From assembly GCA_027579435.1 (NCBI GenBank), contig JANBPK010001476.1, positions 62,001 to 126,000 on the forward strand: a stretch of DNA of 64,000 nucleotides, read 5' to 3'. The notes under the pieces were generated by a model, which was given only the letters and a program-made list of their open reading frames with translations, had not been told where the DNA came from and made no database searches. Origin of the DNA: Candolleomyces eurysporus (Eukaryota > Basidiomycota > Agaricomycetes > Agaricales > Psathyrellaceae). Positions 50,845 to 63,766 of the stretch are shown one piece after another. The translations under genes and the position numbers were made by a program. Numbering within the stretch: the stretch's first letter is position 1; each line of letters begins with the position of its first letter.

Positions 50845-52034
50845 CTTGAGGAATTTTGAAAGTAAGGTTAAGTGGTTGACTGGAGCTCTGATACTCTGAC
50901 ATTTTCCAGAACGCACTATCGATTTAAATACGCGGCTAACGGCTGAACTGGAATAGCTCCACAACTAGGAATTAGGCTGCGCGTCCTGAGCGCAGTTGAG
51001 CTGGATGGATACACTACGCAAGTCACCAGTAATCCGTCCTCCCATGTGAAGGAACGGCGGGAGAAGCCTACGTAACGTATTCTCCATGGTTATGGGATGA
51101 TATCAAAGCAAAGAATAGTGATAGCTGTATGTATTACGACCGGATCCGGGCGCCCATCATCGAACCATCGAATCCAAGTTGCCTCGCTCGCACAATCCCC
51201 ACTGTATCTATTATTGGGCTTTAATATTGGGAAAAGATAATCATGAGGATTTGGTAACGGTACGCTGAGACGCGTGATGTTTGATGGATAAATGGAAATC
51301 CTTGTATTTCCACATCTTGCTGACGCGCAAAATGTAACGAGTATGCAACGATCTGAGCTGATCGACTTGCTTAGCCCTTTCCGTCCTAGTGAGATATTAA
51401 TATCAATACCTGAGTTCAGGAGGTAGTTCTGAGGACAAAGACCAATTTGATCGACCCAGGCTTCTGCCCCACCGACCCGTCACGAAAACCATTCCCAGTT
51501 GATGGGGCGACACTTTGTTGCTCTCCGAATTTTAGCCTTCTACGGTAATTTATGAGATCCGTACTGCCTCAGAATCTATTATGGTCATCGCACAGAAGGC
51601 GGAAGAAAAAGACTCAACTTGAGGTCCCACGATACACAACAGCCCGGAGCTAGAGTCCCTGCGGATTGACCTCCTTCCCGGCTTCCCAGAATTCCTACTA
51701 GTGTTCCATCGGCCTCGTTCCTGTCCCTACGGTGTTCCTTGAGCGCAAGCTGGCTCACCCTGTGACATAGTATTTTAATGTATTCGAATCGAAACAGCTA
51801 TAAAATCGGACATTAGCCCAGTATTCCAAACGCTAGCGACCCCGGGAATAGGCATCCGTTGAATCCACGATATTCTTCCACTCGTTTCAATCCAGGCCCT
51901 AATCCCTCTGTAGAGCGGCAACAGCACCTGGCACGACCATTTTAGTTCGGCAACCGCTGATTCGGCCTGAATGAGAACGACAATGAAGGTTAATTGAACG
52001 AAGTCTAAGCGATAGACCTATAAATTGGGAGGAC
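50845..52034. other. Intergenic region, 1.2 kb
   Basis: No gene recognised. On the minus strand, 51779-51967 follows a possible acceptor and stays open, so it could be an extra C-terminal exon of MYND gene 4, but nothing in it resembles the tails of the paralogues. Confidence 0.35.
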
Positions 52035-53998
52035 TCACTGATATCTCATAACACTTGACACACCTTTAAACTTACTACCCTCCACCACCCTGAGCTTCAC
52101 GGTTAAAACCACCATCTCCTTGGTACCGAACGGAAACACTGCATTGGCGAGAGGAAATGCTTGCGGGTCTGTTCGATGTTCCTGAACCAGCGAGGAGAAT
52201 CGGCGCTTGAGATGGTGCGGTGTGAGTCCAATGGTTTCCGAGTACCAAATTTCGAGGTCTTCGGTGATAAATTTTCGACCCTTATCTTGCGTAAAATCGA
52301 TAATTGTTACGTTCGGTTTCAAGTCCTGAGGTGGGTTTCCGCGCAGCTTCTCAATCATGAGCTTGTTCTCGTTGAAGATGTGCTCAACGAGCGCAACGTG
52401 GAAGCCTCGAGAACGAAGACGGTAGAGCGATTCATCTAATCGTCGAACTGAAGACCAGATATATTAAATGAAGGAATATTCGTAGGAGAGAGATGAATGG
52501 ACTTACGTGCGTAGTCAATTCGAGAATACTGGCACTCGAGACGATGCCTTTCAGCCCAATCTTCCTTCTGGCATTGTTGGGAGCAATAGGCTACTGAGGA
52601 ACAGCCTGAGCATTCCTTCGGTTTGAACGAGGATGATGAATTCACAGAGTGAGCGCACTAGCCAAGGTGATCATTGAATCAGAACTGTCCGCACCATTTA
52701 TGAAGGCGCACGAACCGTCAGATTGTCACAGAGACTGATGCCATGCTGATATTGATCCTGGTAGATCTCTAGTCCCTTCTCCGTTGCTCGAGATAGGGTC
52801 AACCAGGCCGATGCGAGCGCGGAATTCATTACTAAATTGTTCGGAATCTCTACATAGCCAATCTTTGAGAGAACGGAAGGAAAGACGCAGTACTGTCCAA
52901 ACAGCTTCAACAGCTGGTCGCCAATTTTGATGGATTGGCTATCCTTCGAAGGTATGGCAGCTAGGACGCGAATCGTCGTCACNAAAAAACGACCCATAGA
53001 CTAAATCACGCCAATTTAAAATTGTCCGACTGTCCCTGTCACAATGTCCAGCGAGCGCCAGGAGGAGTTGGAGAAACTTGCGGAGGGAGGTTCGGTCCCA
53101 TGTACGTTTCTCCATTGAGGCAAACATAAGGGCCTCCGCAAAGTTCGTCAAATACTCCTCCTTGTGGAGTCGTCTTCGGAGCCCGGGATCCAGGATTAAT
53201 AGTTCTGTTGCATCTTGCAGCTCGGCGATATAGACAAGCGTCTTGATCGGGTTGGTGGTGGCAAATGAGTCGCTCGCAAGTTGCGATCGTTCCAGCGTTC
53301 CGTCGATAAACCTGGTGTAGAACCACGGCGGAGAAGCCGTGACGTGGTGGAACAAGGAAGTTCGACAGTCGTCGTTACCCAACACCGTGAGCATCAAGTA
53401 CATGATCGGGCACCCGTGCTCCTCGTCCAAAAATAGGAAATGTTCGTTGTTTTGCCCCACCCAAAGACGCGCTACGAATTCGACAAAAGCAGGCGCAGAG
53501 ATGAACGCTTCCTGCAGGCGACCGTCGAGATCAACGAAACCACGAATGACAGCCGAATTCTTCAGATACGCGTCCTTCGCCCTCCTTGTCTGGCGGTTGG
53601 TGAACTTGGTTTCCGGTACGTCGTCCAGATCGACCCGAAGCAGAAAGCCCATCCAAAGGCAAAGTTGCTCGACGGCTGGGATAATCTTGGCGACTACGAG
53701 TTCCCGCCAGCTGGGTCTNTTTTTTTCATCTTGTCTATTGCGTGGAAGAGAGCAGTCGTGTGGCCCATAGCTCGTCGGAGCAGGTCTCCATCTGGCGGGT
53801 GATTTGGATCCATAGCGGGTACAGGCGTCTCATGAAAGAACTTGATGACATTGCCAATCGGGCGGAAGGTTGGGTAATCCCTTTCGACCGTTTCGGTGAT
53901 AACATGGAAAAGGCTTTCCGGGGATTCTACGACGTGAGTGTAGAGTGAGTGCCCGGGTTAGACAACATTATAATGGTTTGCACACCTTCGTCCTCCAT
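52035..53998 (-). CDS. MYND-type zinc-finger protein 4, about 594 aa
   Basis: Exons 53986-53998 (only 'MEDE'), 52716-53926, 52507-52657 and 52035-52447. Two Ns occur. Dropping the one at 52983 restores 'VYGSFFVTTIRVLAAIPS'. The one at 53719 sits in an A run where the length is off by one more base. Exon 2 is the long N-terminal region ending 'LCDNLT'. Exon 3 is the finger: 'CAHSVNSSSSFKPKECSGC', 'VAYCSQQCQKEDWAERH' and 'EC'. Exon 4 is the C-terminal domain ('NAVFPFGTKEMVVLTVKL', 'VSSVMRYQ'). Other family members have a last acidic exon after a donor at this point. Here a GTGAGT donor is present but the last exon is not certain, so the end given is the minimal one. Read head-to-head with MYND gene 5. 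Confidence 0.85.
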
Positions 53999-54201
53999 CT
54001 CTGAAGCACTACCCTACCGCCTTCAAGGTCTCGGAGTCGAAGTGGAAGATGGGACGATCTTTCACATGCGAACCGTGAATCAGCTTTGGTCCGTGCACGA
54101 CATCACAGCCACCATCAACGTCAACCGGTCGGTCTTCGGAGAAATTCCTTGAAAATTCCGTTTCCACCATCAACCACCACGGCCTCACCACAGCGGATTT
54201 C
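53999..54201. promoter_or_regulatory. Shared divergent promoter region of MYND genes 4 and 5
   Basis: Only about 200 bases separate the two start codons, so both genes must be driven from this stretch or from overlapping promoters. No TATA box is obvious. Confidence 0.5.
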
Positions 54202-56421
54202 ATGCCACAAGGAAAGCAGAAGAGAGTTCCAGCTTTGAAGGTGATCTCGTGTCCCCTGAAGATGATATATTTCTATTGACGGAGAAGTCCACAGACTCTC
54301 CCTAATGCACGCCTTTCAACTCCGTCAAAACTACCTCGTCTCGAACAACTAGTGTCGCAAGTGACACCCAGCAATTGCACGATCGAGATATTTACAGAGG
54401 CTTTGGATCATCTGCAACCGGAGCTTCTACCTGAGCCCGACTTGCTAGATAACCTGCTTCCAACTGACGCAGACAACGCTCGTTCTGCGGCTTTGGCATT
54501 GGCGCTTCTCGCGACCGTTACGGAGGCTTGCGACGATGATCCCGACCTGAATCAAATTGTTGTCGACAAGCTCACTGGATTTATCCACCCCCTCTGTCTC
54601 TGGATTGAAGTCCTTTTGGGGTTTGGGCTGTGTTATCCTGCGTCGACACTCTGCGGTGTCTCCACACGCTCTCATGCGTGCTTCACCTATGCAAAGCTTC
54701 TCCTTGATCTTCAGTTTGTTGACAGCAGACTCGAAAAGGCTTTGTTCTCCTCCCGCACGTTCTTCCACGTACTTCTCATCCTATGGATGACGGATGATGG
54801 AGAGGAAGAGCACCGAGTTGACCATGTTTTCGAACCTCAACCCACGTGGGTCCGGTCGCCAGTGGTTACACTTCTTTCGTCGTTTCTCTACGACGACGAT
54901 GGAAGGGAGGAGCTTTTTCACTATGCCGCTATGAGTCCCAGGCAGTTTGCTCATGACTTCGTCTCCGTACTTCGCCAGAGAGCATGCCAAGTGCGCGACA
55001 CGAGTCTTACTGAGGTTGACCCTGTCGATGTGGCTTCCTTTTTTGAGGACCTCATGTATGTCGCCGAGATCCTCGTGGAAAGTAGTGTCTTCCGACGCGA
55101 ACTATCTTCTATGTTATATCTATATGGATTCGCATCGATCCTCAACACGGTTTCCATTGAGATGAAGAATCACGCACCCAAAGACCACCACCTCCTTCTT
55201 GACGCCGTTCACCAACTCGCCATCATCGCTGACGAAACTCGACCTTACCATGCTGCCCGGAACTACCGCGAACTTGTTGGAGGTGGCTTCTGGGGACTCG
55301 TCATACGCCTTCTCAGCAGCGTACCAGAGGGAAATCGACATTACAACCGGTTGGGGCTTCGATGCCTCAAAATGCTGGGGAAATATACCGCGTATCGGTC
55401 TGTCATGTCCAGGATGCTCGTCGTTCTATTGCCAGAGGAGTCGATCGAGGGTATTTACGACCACCACGGCGAAAGCTTCTCCACGTGGATGTATGGCCTG
55501 GATTATCGGAAGGACGCTTGTGATGATGCGGAGAAGAGGCTCATCCTTTGCGACAACCCCGCTGTGAGTGGGATGATGATATATAAAATTTTCCATACTC
55601 ACCGTTTTTGGTTTCCTAGTGTCTCTCATCTTCACCCTCCCGGCTTTCACCCTCTAGGCCAAAGCAATGCTCTCTATGCTGCTCCATGGTCTACTGTTCG
55701 GAAAAATGCCAGAAAGAAGATTGGAACAAGTTGCACCGCCTAGAATGCTCTGAGCTCCGTGAAGAACGCTCTCGTCAGTTCTATCTGTCCTATAATCACC
55801 GATCCGGTACTTATCTTTTTCACTGTAGTCCGCAAAGAATCGAAGATGGCGTATCATCACTCAACTCGGGCCTTCCATGTCGCAATCGTCGAAAACAACT
55901 ATAACTCGGTCATAGGAGAGGCGGAGGCATCGAACGCAGAGTCGCCTAATCGACCGATGCACAAGCTCATCCTCACGCTGAATGGTGTGTCCCCTTCGGG
56001 ACGCTGTGGGTTCGAGGATTTGGACAACTGGGAAGTTTTTCACGAAAGGAGCACCCCCGACTACCTCAAGCCTCGATTGTGGCCCCTCATTCGGTCATAT
56101 CGATCTGGAGGTGAAACAAACGCTGTCAGACTCGCGGGGGCTCTATTCCCGTTCGGTGGTGAGGTTGTGGATCTGGTTGTGATGCTGAGGAAGAAGGATG
56201 AGCGTTGGGAAGCCGTGTATAGCGTTGCACGGTACCAGTACGTCGACTATCTACATCTCTGTTCACTTCTTTCAAGCAGCTGATGTATTCCTAGGGATGA
56301 GGAGGATGCATACCTCTCAGATGATATTGAAACTGATGACACCGACGAAGATGAAGACAACGACGAGTATTCCACCGACGAGAATGATGATGGCGGTGAC
56401 AGTGCTGATGATACGGATTAA
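54202..56421 (+). CDS. MYND-type zinc-finger protein 5, 665 aa
   Basis: Exons 54202-54240, 54295-55563, 55620-55773, 55829-56237 and 56295-56421 join to 666 codons. The 13-residue first exon ('MPQGKQKRVPALK') is basic like that of MYND gene 2. Exon 2 is the N-terminal region ('NCTIEIFTEALDHLQPELLP' to 'LCDNPA'). Exon 3 is the finger: 'KQCSLCCSMVYC', 'CQKEDWNKLH' and 'EC'. Exon 4 is the C-terminal domain ('GALFPFGGEVVDLVVMLRK', 'YSVARYQ'). The last exon codes for a strongly acidic tail with 'DDTDEDEDNDEYSTDENDD'. Exon sizes and phases equal those of genes 1, 2 and 4. Intact. Confidence 0.9.
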
Positions 56422-56647
56422 GCTACATACGGTTCTTCCGAAGATTGAATACCCATCTCATATATCTATGTATTTTCTTGTCGAGTGGGTGCGCATTGAA
56501 CCGTTGCCTCGTACCAGAATTAAGCGAGAAGCCTGATCTGATCCGACGGAGATAGCTTACAGATAAGATATGTCGGGCCACGTCGACCGTCATTCAGCTC
56601 AAACATTCATTTGGTTTTCGTCCTTTCGTCATTACGCTCTTCGTCTC

Positions 56648-58185
56648 ATGTTGCCTCACTTCCCAAGTGAAATCATCGAACTAATTGTTGATGAGCTCGC
56701 CGTCTCGGGTAAAGGACCATGGAAAGGTCTGCTGAGGGACGTCAAATCCTGCTGCCTCGCCGCCACAATTTTCGTCCCCCACTGCCAAAAGCACATCTTC
56801 CGCAGTATAACCCTCCATCCTCCACGCTACATCATCAAATCATCGAAGATTCGGCGACCATACCTCACAAGACGATTTTCGAGGGTGATCAATCAGAATC
56901 CTAGACTTGCGCTTTACGTGCAGGTACTCAACTACCGTGCATCACTATACAGAGACTCTGACGACCCGGACATTCCCTGCGCCCTCCATAGGTTGCGCAA
57001 TGTTGTTGAGCTCAATCTTGCGATTGTGGAAGATGGAGCCTACTCGCATATGAAAAGCTATGGGGACCCGTACTACTTGACCTACAGCTGGCAACAAGCA
57101 ATCGCATTCCTGATCAATCGTCCGCAATTACGCATTTTAAGACTCAAGGATATCACCTCCCCGGCCGACGATTTGTTCTCATGCACCGAATTGGTTACTC
57201 TCGAACTGGAGAACGCCAAGCTTGTCTGGTTTTGCGACTCAGACTCGGATGAGGAAGACGAGGAGGAGCTGTTCGTGTTTGCGAGTTATCTGGGATTCAG
57301 TGTCAACTAACTGTGTTAAATTTAGTCCGGAACCTGAATGCACCTCTCCCGAAATAGAGAAGATCTATCTACGCGAAATGAAAGTGGGTCCCGGGACGAC
57401 AGATGCCCTGCACAAGCTCCTCAACCCGCCAAAGGCCGCTTCGGACCGCGTCTTCGATTTCTCCCAGCTTATTCGCCTCTCGGTCACAATGGAAGAAGCG
57501 ACAGATTATGAGAAGGTCAAGCCGCTGCTCGAGGGTGCAAAGTGTCTTCAGGATTTGAGCATCAACGGTACGCAACTTGGCCAAAGATCCTCGCTTCGGT
57601 TTCAGCTGATTCAAGGCTCTCTGAACAGTTGACACGTGGACGAATAACTTGGTACCCGACCTGTGTTTGAAGAACCTTGAAGGTACCTCACTGTCCACCC
57701 TTTTATCCCTCAAAATCGACTTCACCCTCCTCATGAACATGCCCCAGTGGGTCCTGGCTGATCCATACTTTGGCCTTTGTGATGAAGGGGTACTGCCCAA
57801 CCTCACCGCGTTGCGGGAACTCAAGATGAGGCTGGTGTTGGGCGACTACCTGAATGTGTCTCAATCAAGCTTCTCGAACCAGTGGGGAAGGCTGGACCAG
57901 ATTGTGGTTTCAAACGTAGAGTCCGGCTGGTTCTCTAACTTCCGAACGCTTGAGCTGGGGATCTTGATACGAGTGAAGGAATTCGACCCATTTTTGGTTG
58001 AGGATTCAATGGATGACGCGCAGAGGATTTTGGAGAACGTATCAAAGTATGTTTATCCAAGGCAATTTGCTGGACTGCGGAGGCTGGAGAAGCTCGGCCG
58101 GCTTCAATTCTCATTCGATGCGGAAATGGAGATCCTTGATTGTTATACCTCCAATGAAGCTAGACAGTTTCCAAGCACCATTTAA
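56648..58185 (+). CDS. F-box-like protein, copy 2, 459 aa
   Basis: Start 'MLPHFPSEIIELIVDELAVSG'. Exons 56648-57228, 57326-57567 and 57629-58185 give 460 codons in phase. In this model an acid-rich stretch ('CDSDSDEEDEEELF') falls inside intron 1. A model that keeps it would need a different donor whose phase does not fit exon 2. It is paralogous to the F-box gene at 26.2-27.7 kb: 'GPWKGLLRDVKSCCLAA', 'CQKHIF', 'IIKSSK', and near the end 'GRLQFSFDAEM' against 'GTVKFSFKTGV'. Role as an SCF substrate adaptor is inferred from the F-box only. Confidence 0.8.
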
Positions 58186-58933
58186 GAAGGGGTCTGTCAT
58201 AGATTACTATGCTAGCTCAAATGTACTCTCCTTACAATTTGTGTCACATCACTCTTGAGAAAAAAGTTTTAGTACGTCAGAGACCGTCTCCCTTTCCTCA
58301 ACTTTTCGGATAATCCTCAATATGAATCGCATCACCGTTAGCAATCTGACTTCAATGCAACTAAAAAGATGAGTTATAACACTAGTCCGGGATAAAAGGG
58401 AGAGGCAGACAAGGAGACGGCCACTACAGGAACCATGCTTAATGCCTCGGCACTTGCCGTGCCCAGCATTGGCCACACGGATTTTCGCAACGATAACCCC
58501 AATTCAATCGGTGGTCCAGTTTCGAGCGTCAAACGCAGCATCTAGGGTAGTTGTAGATTATTCTCTGCACCCCTCAGCATTTACTGCCACACTTCTTGGT
58601 GAGGGACCCCATCTCTTCTCTACCTGAACATGGGCGTCTATTCACTTTTCGTTTGCGGGAAAACGTTCCCAGGAGAATATCGTAATGGATCGACCATAAG
58701 GTGGCTCTGAGTGAGCGTGTCCACCTTGTCTCCTTTCCCTCACCATCCCACCACCGTTTATCATCGCAGGCCACATTCCCACCTGGTTTTCAACACCCTG
58801 AGGTAGAGGGGACAAATGAACTTGCTGGAAGCCCCTCCTAGAAAGATAGCTGTACGGTTACTGCCAACATAGCAGGTGAGTGAGCGGTATGCTGCATGCC
58901 TCAATCAGCTGACCATACCAACTAGATTGTCTG
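58186..58933. other. Intergenic region
   Basis: Between the F-box gene and the NLR-like gene. An upstream exon of the NLR gene could end at the GTGAGT near 58876, but no convincing frame leads into it. Confidence 0.4.
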
Positions 58934-61446
58934 ATGAACATTTTGAGGAGCTCGCAAAGTGCGCATGTTGAGCACCTCCACGCATATCAGGTCGATGGAG
59001 GTTATCATATGCACACTAACCAAGTAAAGGCCAAAGACAAGAGTGAGTGTTTCAACTCTCACGGCTTTATTGACTGTACGATCTGAGGCTGATCACATTG
59101 CAGGTCTGTACGAACTGCTTCAACCCATAGAGGATGCTTCCCATACCCGAGATCGCAAACGATCACCTCCAGATTCCGCTTGTACGCGAGGAACAAGGGT
59201 CGAGGTAGTCNAAAAAAGTTACCACCTGGACGGCCGACAATATCTCGGCCTCCGATGAACCTCACATTCTCTGGATGCACGGATATGTTGGGAGTGGCAA
59301 GTCCGCCATATCCCAGGAGGTGTGCGACACGTCCGAGCGGCGGGATAGGCCCGTCGCAAGCTTCTTTTTCTTCAGGAATGCGGGTGATAGAAGCAAGATT
59401 TGGAGGCTCGCTACAACTCTCGCCAGCCAAATGGCGGCAGTCGTACCCGAGACGGAACACTTCGTCCGTGTCGCCGTGAAAGCCAACCCGGCATTGCTAC
59501 GGCAAGACGAGGCAAGCGTTTCTCTACAAAGCCGGATGCGATGCTTAGTTTATGCTCCTTTCAAAGCCGCTGTTCAGCGGGGAACTTGGGTCAGAACGTC
59601 AGCACGCCAGGTCGGACCATCGGAAGAGGCCGTTCAAGGACCAACAGTGATCGCGTCGTTAGCAAGAGGCCCATTCCTCATCGTACTGGATGGACTGGAC
59701 GAATGCGACAATAAAGATGAAGTTCAAGAACTTATCGACGGCATGCTGGGCTTTTTCAATGACAATCCCTTCATTCCTCTTCGGGTTTTTATTACAAGCA
59801 GGGTGGAGCAGCACATCCAATCACGCTTGAATGTTCCTGGGGTTCGTTTGGACAACCTCGTTGATCACTGCTCCGACGACGATATCTCGACTTTCCTTGA
59901 TGTTCTGTTCGAGAATGAAACAAGGTGCAATCCAGTTATTCGAGCTTACATCTCAGAACATGGGGAATGGCCTCTCCCGAACGACAGGCGCAAGTTGGTT
60001 CAGCACATCGGAGGATCATTCATCTTCGCATCAACAGTGTTCAAATTCATCATGGGGTCGACCGTCAAGAGTGGTTCCTCAGCAACGCCCATGGGTCGCC
60101 TTCCGCTAGCCCTCAAAATGAACCCCGGCCTTGATGGACTCTACATGCAGACATTGGCACGCTCCCAACATCTCCCCCATTTCCCAGACATCATCTCGAC
60201 CATCGCGCTCCTCAAGGTACCACTCCCAACGTCAGGCATTGCAGAGCTCCTTGGAATCAGCACCTACGAAGTAGTTAATGTCCTGGTGAACTTGCAAGCA
60301 ATCATTCAGGTTCCCGGGACAGACGATATACCAGTCACCCTCTTCCACACCTCCCTCCGCGACTTTCTTACCAACCAAAGTCGATCTGGCCGTTTCTTTG
60401 CACATCCACGTCAGCATGTTCGGCTCTTCCTTCGTTGCCTCCAATGTGAACTCGTGCACTGCCAACACGAGGTGGAGTCGCTCACGAACCGCAGTCAACG
60501 CAAACCAGCTGCTGTATATGCCCTCCAAAATTCAGTGGCTCATTTGAACCGAGGTTCAGCTCTCTTCGAATCAGCAGAGCTTGATTATGCCATCCAGCTG
60601 TGTCGTGAGACGCTTGGATTGTATCCGGACGCACCGGAGCTAATTCAAGCGCTCGGCCGTGTAATCCTTCATCGTGCCAGGCGTACAGGTTCCCTCGTGG
60701 ACCTTCAGGAGACCATTTCCCTTAATCGTGAAGCACTCGAGCTTCGGCCGTTTCCTCATCCAGATCGCCCATTGTCACTCAACAATCTTGGCAATGCGCT
60801 CTTGGATTATTATGAGCGCGCAGGAGCCGCGGCTGACCTTGAGGAAGCGATCTCCCTGTATCGTGAAGCAATTGAACTTCGACCACCTCTTCATCCCGAG
60901 CGCTCATTGTTACTCAACAATCTTGGCAAAGCACTCCGGGATCGCTATCAGCGCACAAGCGCAGTGGCTGACCTCGAGGAGGCAATCTCCCTGCATCGTG
61001 AAGCGCTCAAACTCCAACCATCTCCTCTTCAAGAGTGCTCGTTTTTACTCAACAATCTTGGCAATGCACTCCGAAATCGTTATTGGCACACAAGAACAGT
61101 GGCTGATCTCGAGGAGGCTATCTCCCTGCACCGTGAATCGCTCACACTTGATCAATCTCCTTATCCACGTCGCGCATCATCTCTCAGAAACCTTGCCATT
61201 TCACTCCATCATATGTGCAAAGTCAGGCAAATACTTCCCGAACTTCAAGAGGCGATTCTTTGCAACGAGGAACTTCTGGCCTCCCATCATCACGTTGGGC
61301 ACCGGTACCGACTTGAAACCTTGAACCGGTTGGCTTCTCTCCTCCAAAAACGGTTCGATGCGACAGGACAAGCAGAAGATCTTGCCTATATCGCAAGGCT
61401 GACGGCGGAAGCGCGTCAATCGTCAACCATCATACCTAGGACTTAA
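58934..61446 (+). CDS. NLR-like STAND protein: NACHT NTPase with TPR repeats, 816 aa
   Basis: Exons 58934-59042 and 59104-61446 give 817 codons after dropping the N at 59211 in an A run, which joins 'RGTRVEVVKK' to 'VTTWTADN'. The NACHT part shows Walker A 'HGYVGSGKSAIS', Walker B 'FLIVLDGLDECDN', sensor 'VFITSRVEQHIQ', then 'SFIFASTVFKFI' and a winged-helix-like region ending 'LFHTSLRDFLTN'. The C-terminal about 270 residues are TPR-like, including three successive about 41-residue units of high mutual similarity ('LNNLGNALLDYYERAG', 'LNNLGKALRDRYQRTS', 'LNNLGNALRNRYWHTR', each followed by 'ADLEEAISL.RE'). Fungal NLRs of this plan act as self/non-self or danger sensors. The N-terminal effector region is short and unrecognised, so an upstream exon may be missing. 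Confidence 0.85.
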
Positions 61447-63766
61447 TCGTACCCTCCGAGGGACTGGTTGTTTGAATCGGGGTACCTTGAAACGAGGAGA
61501 CTATTTGATGCACTGGTGAGTGAGCATATTGTTTCATGCCCATATTCAAGTTATCTGTGAGCTGGAACGAGGGCTGATTGCTTGAAGCTTTTGGAAGAAT
61601 TCCAGGATCCGTCAGAAGTTCAAATCAATTGACCCAGCTCTCATACCGATCTCATTTATCACGTTGTATATTTCTTTGTTGTCGTACTAGTAATGCAAGT
61701 AAAATTTCCCGACCTCCTGTCTTTCGCCATGGAATGGAACCGGACAAGCCCATGAACCTCGGTTCTGAAATCTAAGATAAAGCAAAGAATATTCCTGCTT
61801 TTCCAATGTCTATGAGATATTTGAATAGACATTGTACATTTGGAGAAGCAGGATGTGCTCAGCTGAGCGACCATAAGAGTGAGGGAAACGAGTTAGACGA
61901 CGGTTGGTCAAATCTTGTTGGAACGGCCAACTTGACGGTTTCCGTTTTATTGTTCTGCTCTCCCCTGAAACCTGGTACAGAGAACTAAGCGAGTCAAGTC
62001 CAGTCCTTCTGAAAACTGGTTCAGCGGGATTGGAGGATGGAGAGGAAGCGGCTGGGCGAAATTGGATCTTGGATTTCAGAACACTCTTGTCTTCAACCTC
62101 TGAGTGGATGAGGGCAGAATAGTCTGGCGCTGATGCAGGCCGTCCAGGTCGTGAAGAAATTCTTAACCCCCTCCTGCAAAGCGCATATCCGAGACCTCGT
62201 CTCCACTGCGTGCCTCCCTTGTCTCCTCCCTCCCTCTCCTCCGACCCTTTCCCCTCCATTGTGCCTCGAATGCCCTAACCTCCCCCCCTCACTTCTCGAA
62301 GCGCTTCTTCAGCTTTCCGGCACTTGGATGCACGTAAAAGGTGGTGCCGCAAGTATGAGATGTGCTGAGAGAGAGCGATTAGGAGGATGTATCGGTGTGA
62401 GTTTGGGCAGAAGATGAGGTCGAATGTTTCTTTAGGAGGAAGCGGGGCATGGCGGAAAAGGAGACGCCGGTTTGGAAGGAGAAATTTTGCACGACTCAGA
62501 GGAAGCTACAGCGAATGAAGAGCCATCGACACTAACAAGGTATATCTGCCATCGAAGATATCGCATGCGGAGAACCCCGTAACTCATGCGGCCGCGACGG
62601 AGGGCACACCACAGTAATGTCGAGAACATTTTACTTGCAGAGGATGCTGATGTTGATATGTAACGGGAGAGGTCCAGCTTTGAGTGATTCATTGAGCTCG
62701 AAAGTCCAAGCATCGTCGACACAATCGCTCTAAAAGGGTATGATGCTAATGTATATGCGAATGCGAATGTGGAAAGGGGCAATCTGGGCGTTTATAAAGC
62801 ACAACATTGTAACGATGGATTGTTCTAGTTAGCTAAACATTTAATTGAGGTGGAATGGCTGGATTCACAAAGCAGACTTACTGCGCTTCACTGGATATCA
62901 AAGGTGGATAAGTGTCACTTACCACACAGCGAGTCTGGAAAGCCAGGGGAATTCCTGAGTCCTGGAGCTGTACCGAACGGAATGCAGGCCTTCTGGCTGA
63001 TGGTGAGTGCTCTGAGCTAGCGCCAGATTCCTGTCTATTGGAAAGGCTTTTGAGGAATTTCGCTCTTGTCTAAAAATCCCGGCCACTGCAGTCTCTGTCT
63101 CCTAGTTTTGCTCTGCTTTCAATGAGTTCTCTATATCTTGTTGGCCCTCTGGTTCTTTTTTTTCTTATCTTCTCTCTTTCTCAGTCTCCTGTCAATTGTG
63201 TGTGCTCTCCATAGACCTTGTTCTCAAAAGTAATGTCTGTACCTATACTCCCAGCTCTCCTTCTCTAGTGCTTTTTAGACTCCCTCTGTCTCCAGTCAAG
63301 ATTCATATTCATACACTGTCACTCTCTCTTCTCTCTCTTGCTCACTAATTGTTTCTGAAGAAATTCAATGTGTTCCTCTAAACTTCATACCACTCGAGAT
63401 CTAGATGGACACTGGCGATGCTGTTCCAAAATTGGGGATGGCATTTGCGGTATTGCTGCCTTCCCAAGCCCTTTTCCACAGCTCAGACTATGGGATGGAG
63501 ACTGGCGGTGTCTTCCTATTACAATGGTCCCTTATAAGATATCTGTCAGCATCAGCAAGGTACACACACACACAAGCTTAGACGTACACAAGTGTCTACA
63601 AGCGAGCAGCCGCTTTTGACCCAAAATTTCCAGCTCTGTCTTCCGGACCCGCGCCGTCAGCAACGTGGCTATCTACCGAAGTTTGAAAGGCTGTACTCGC
63701 CTATTAAACGGTCTTCCCATTTGAACACTCATTCTTTCCGTATCTTCTCCCACTTTCCACACCTCT
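61447..63766. other. Gene-poor region, 2.3 kb, partly CpG-poor
   Basis: No gene recognised. From about 63121 to 63390 CpG is absent and the plus strand is CT-rich (TCTCTCTTTCTC runs), so this may be old repeat DNA. A short (CA)n run lies near 63562. Confidence 0.45.
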
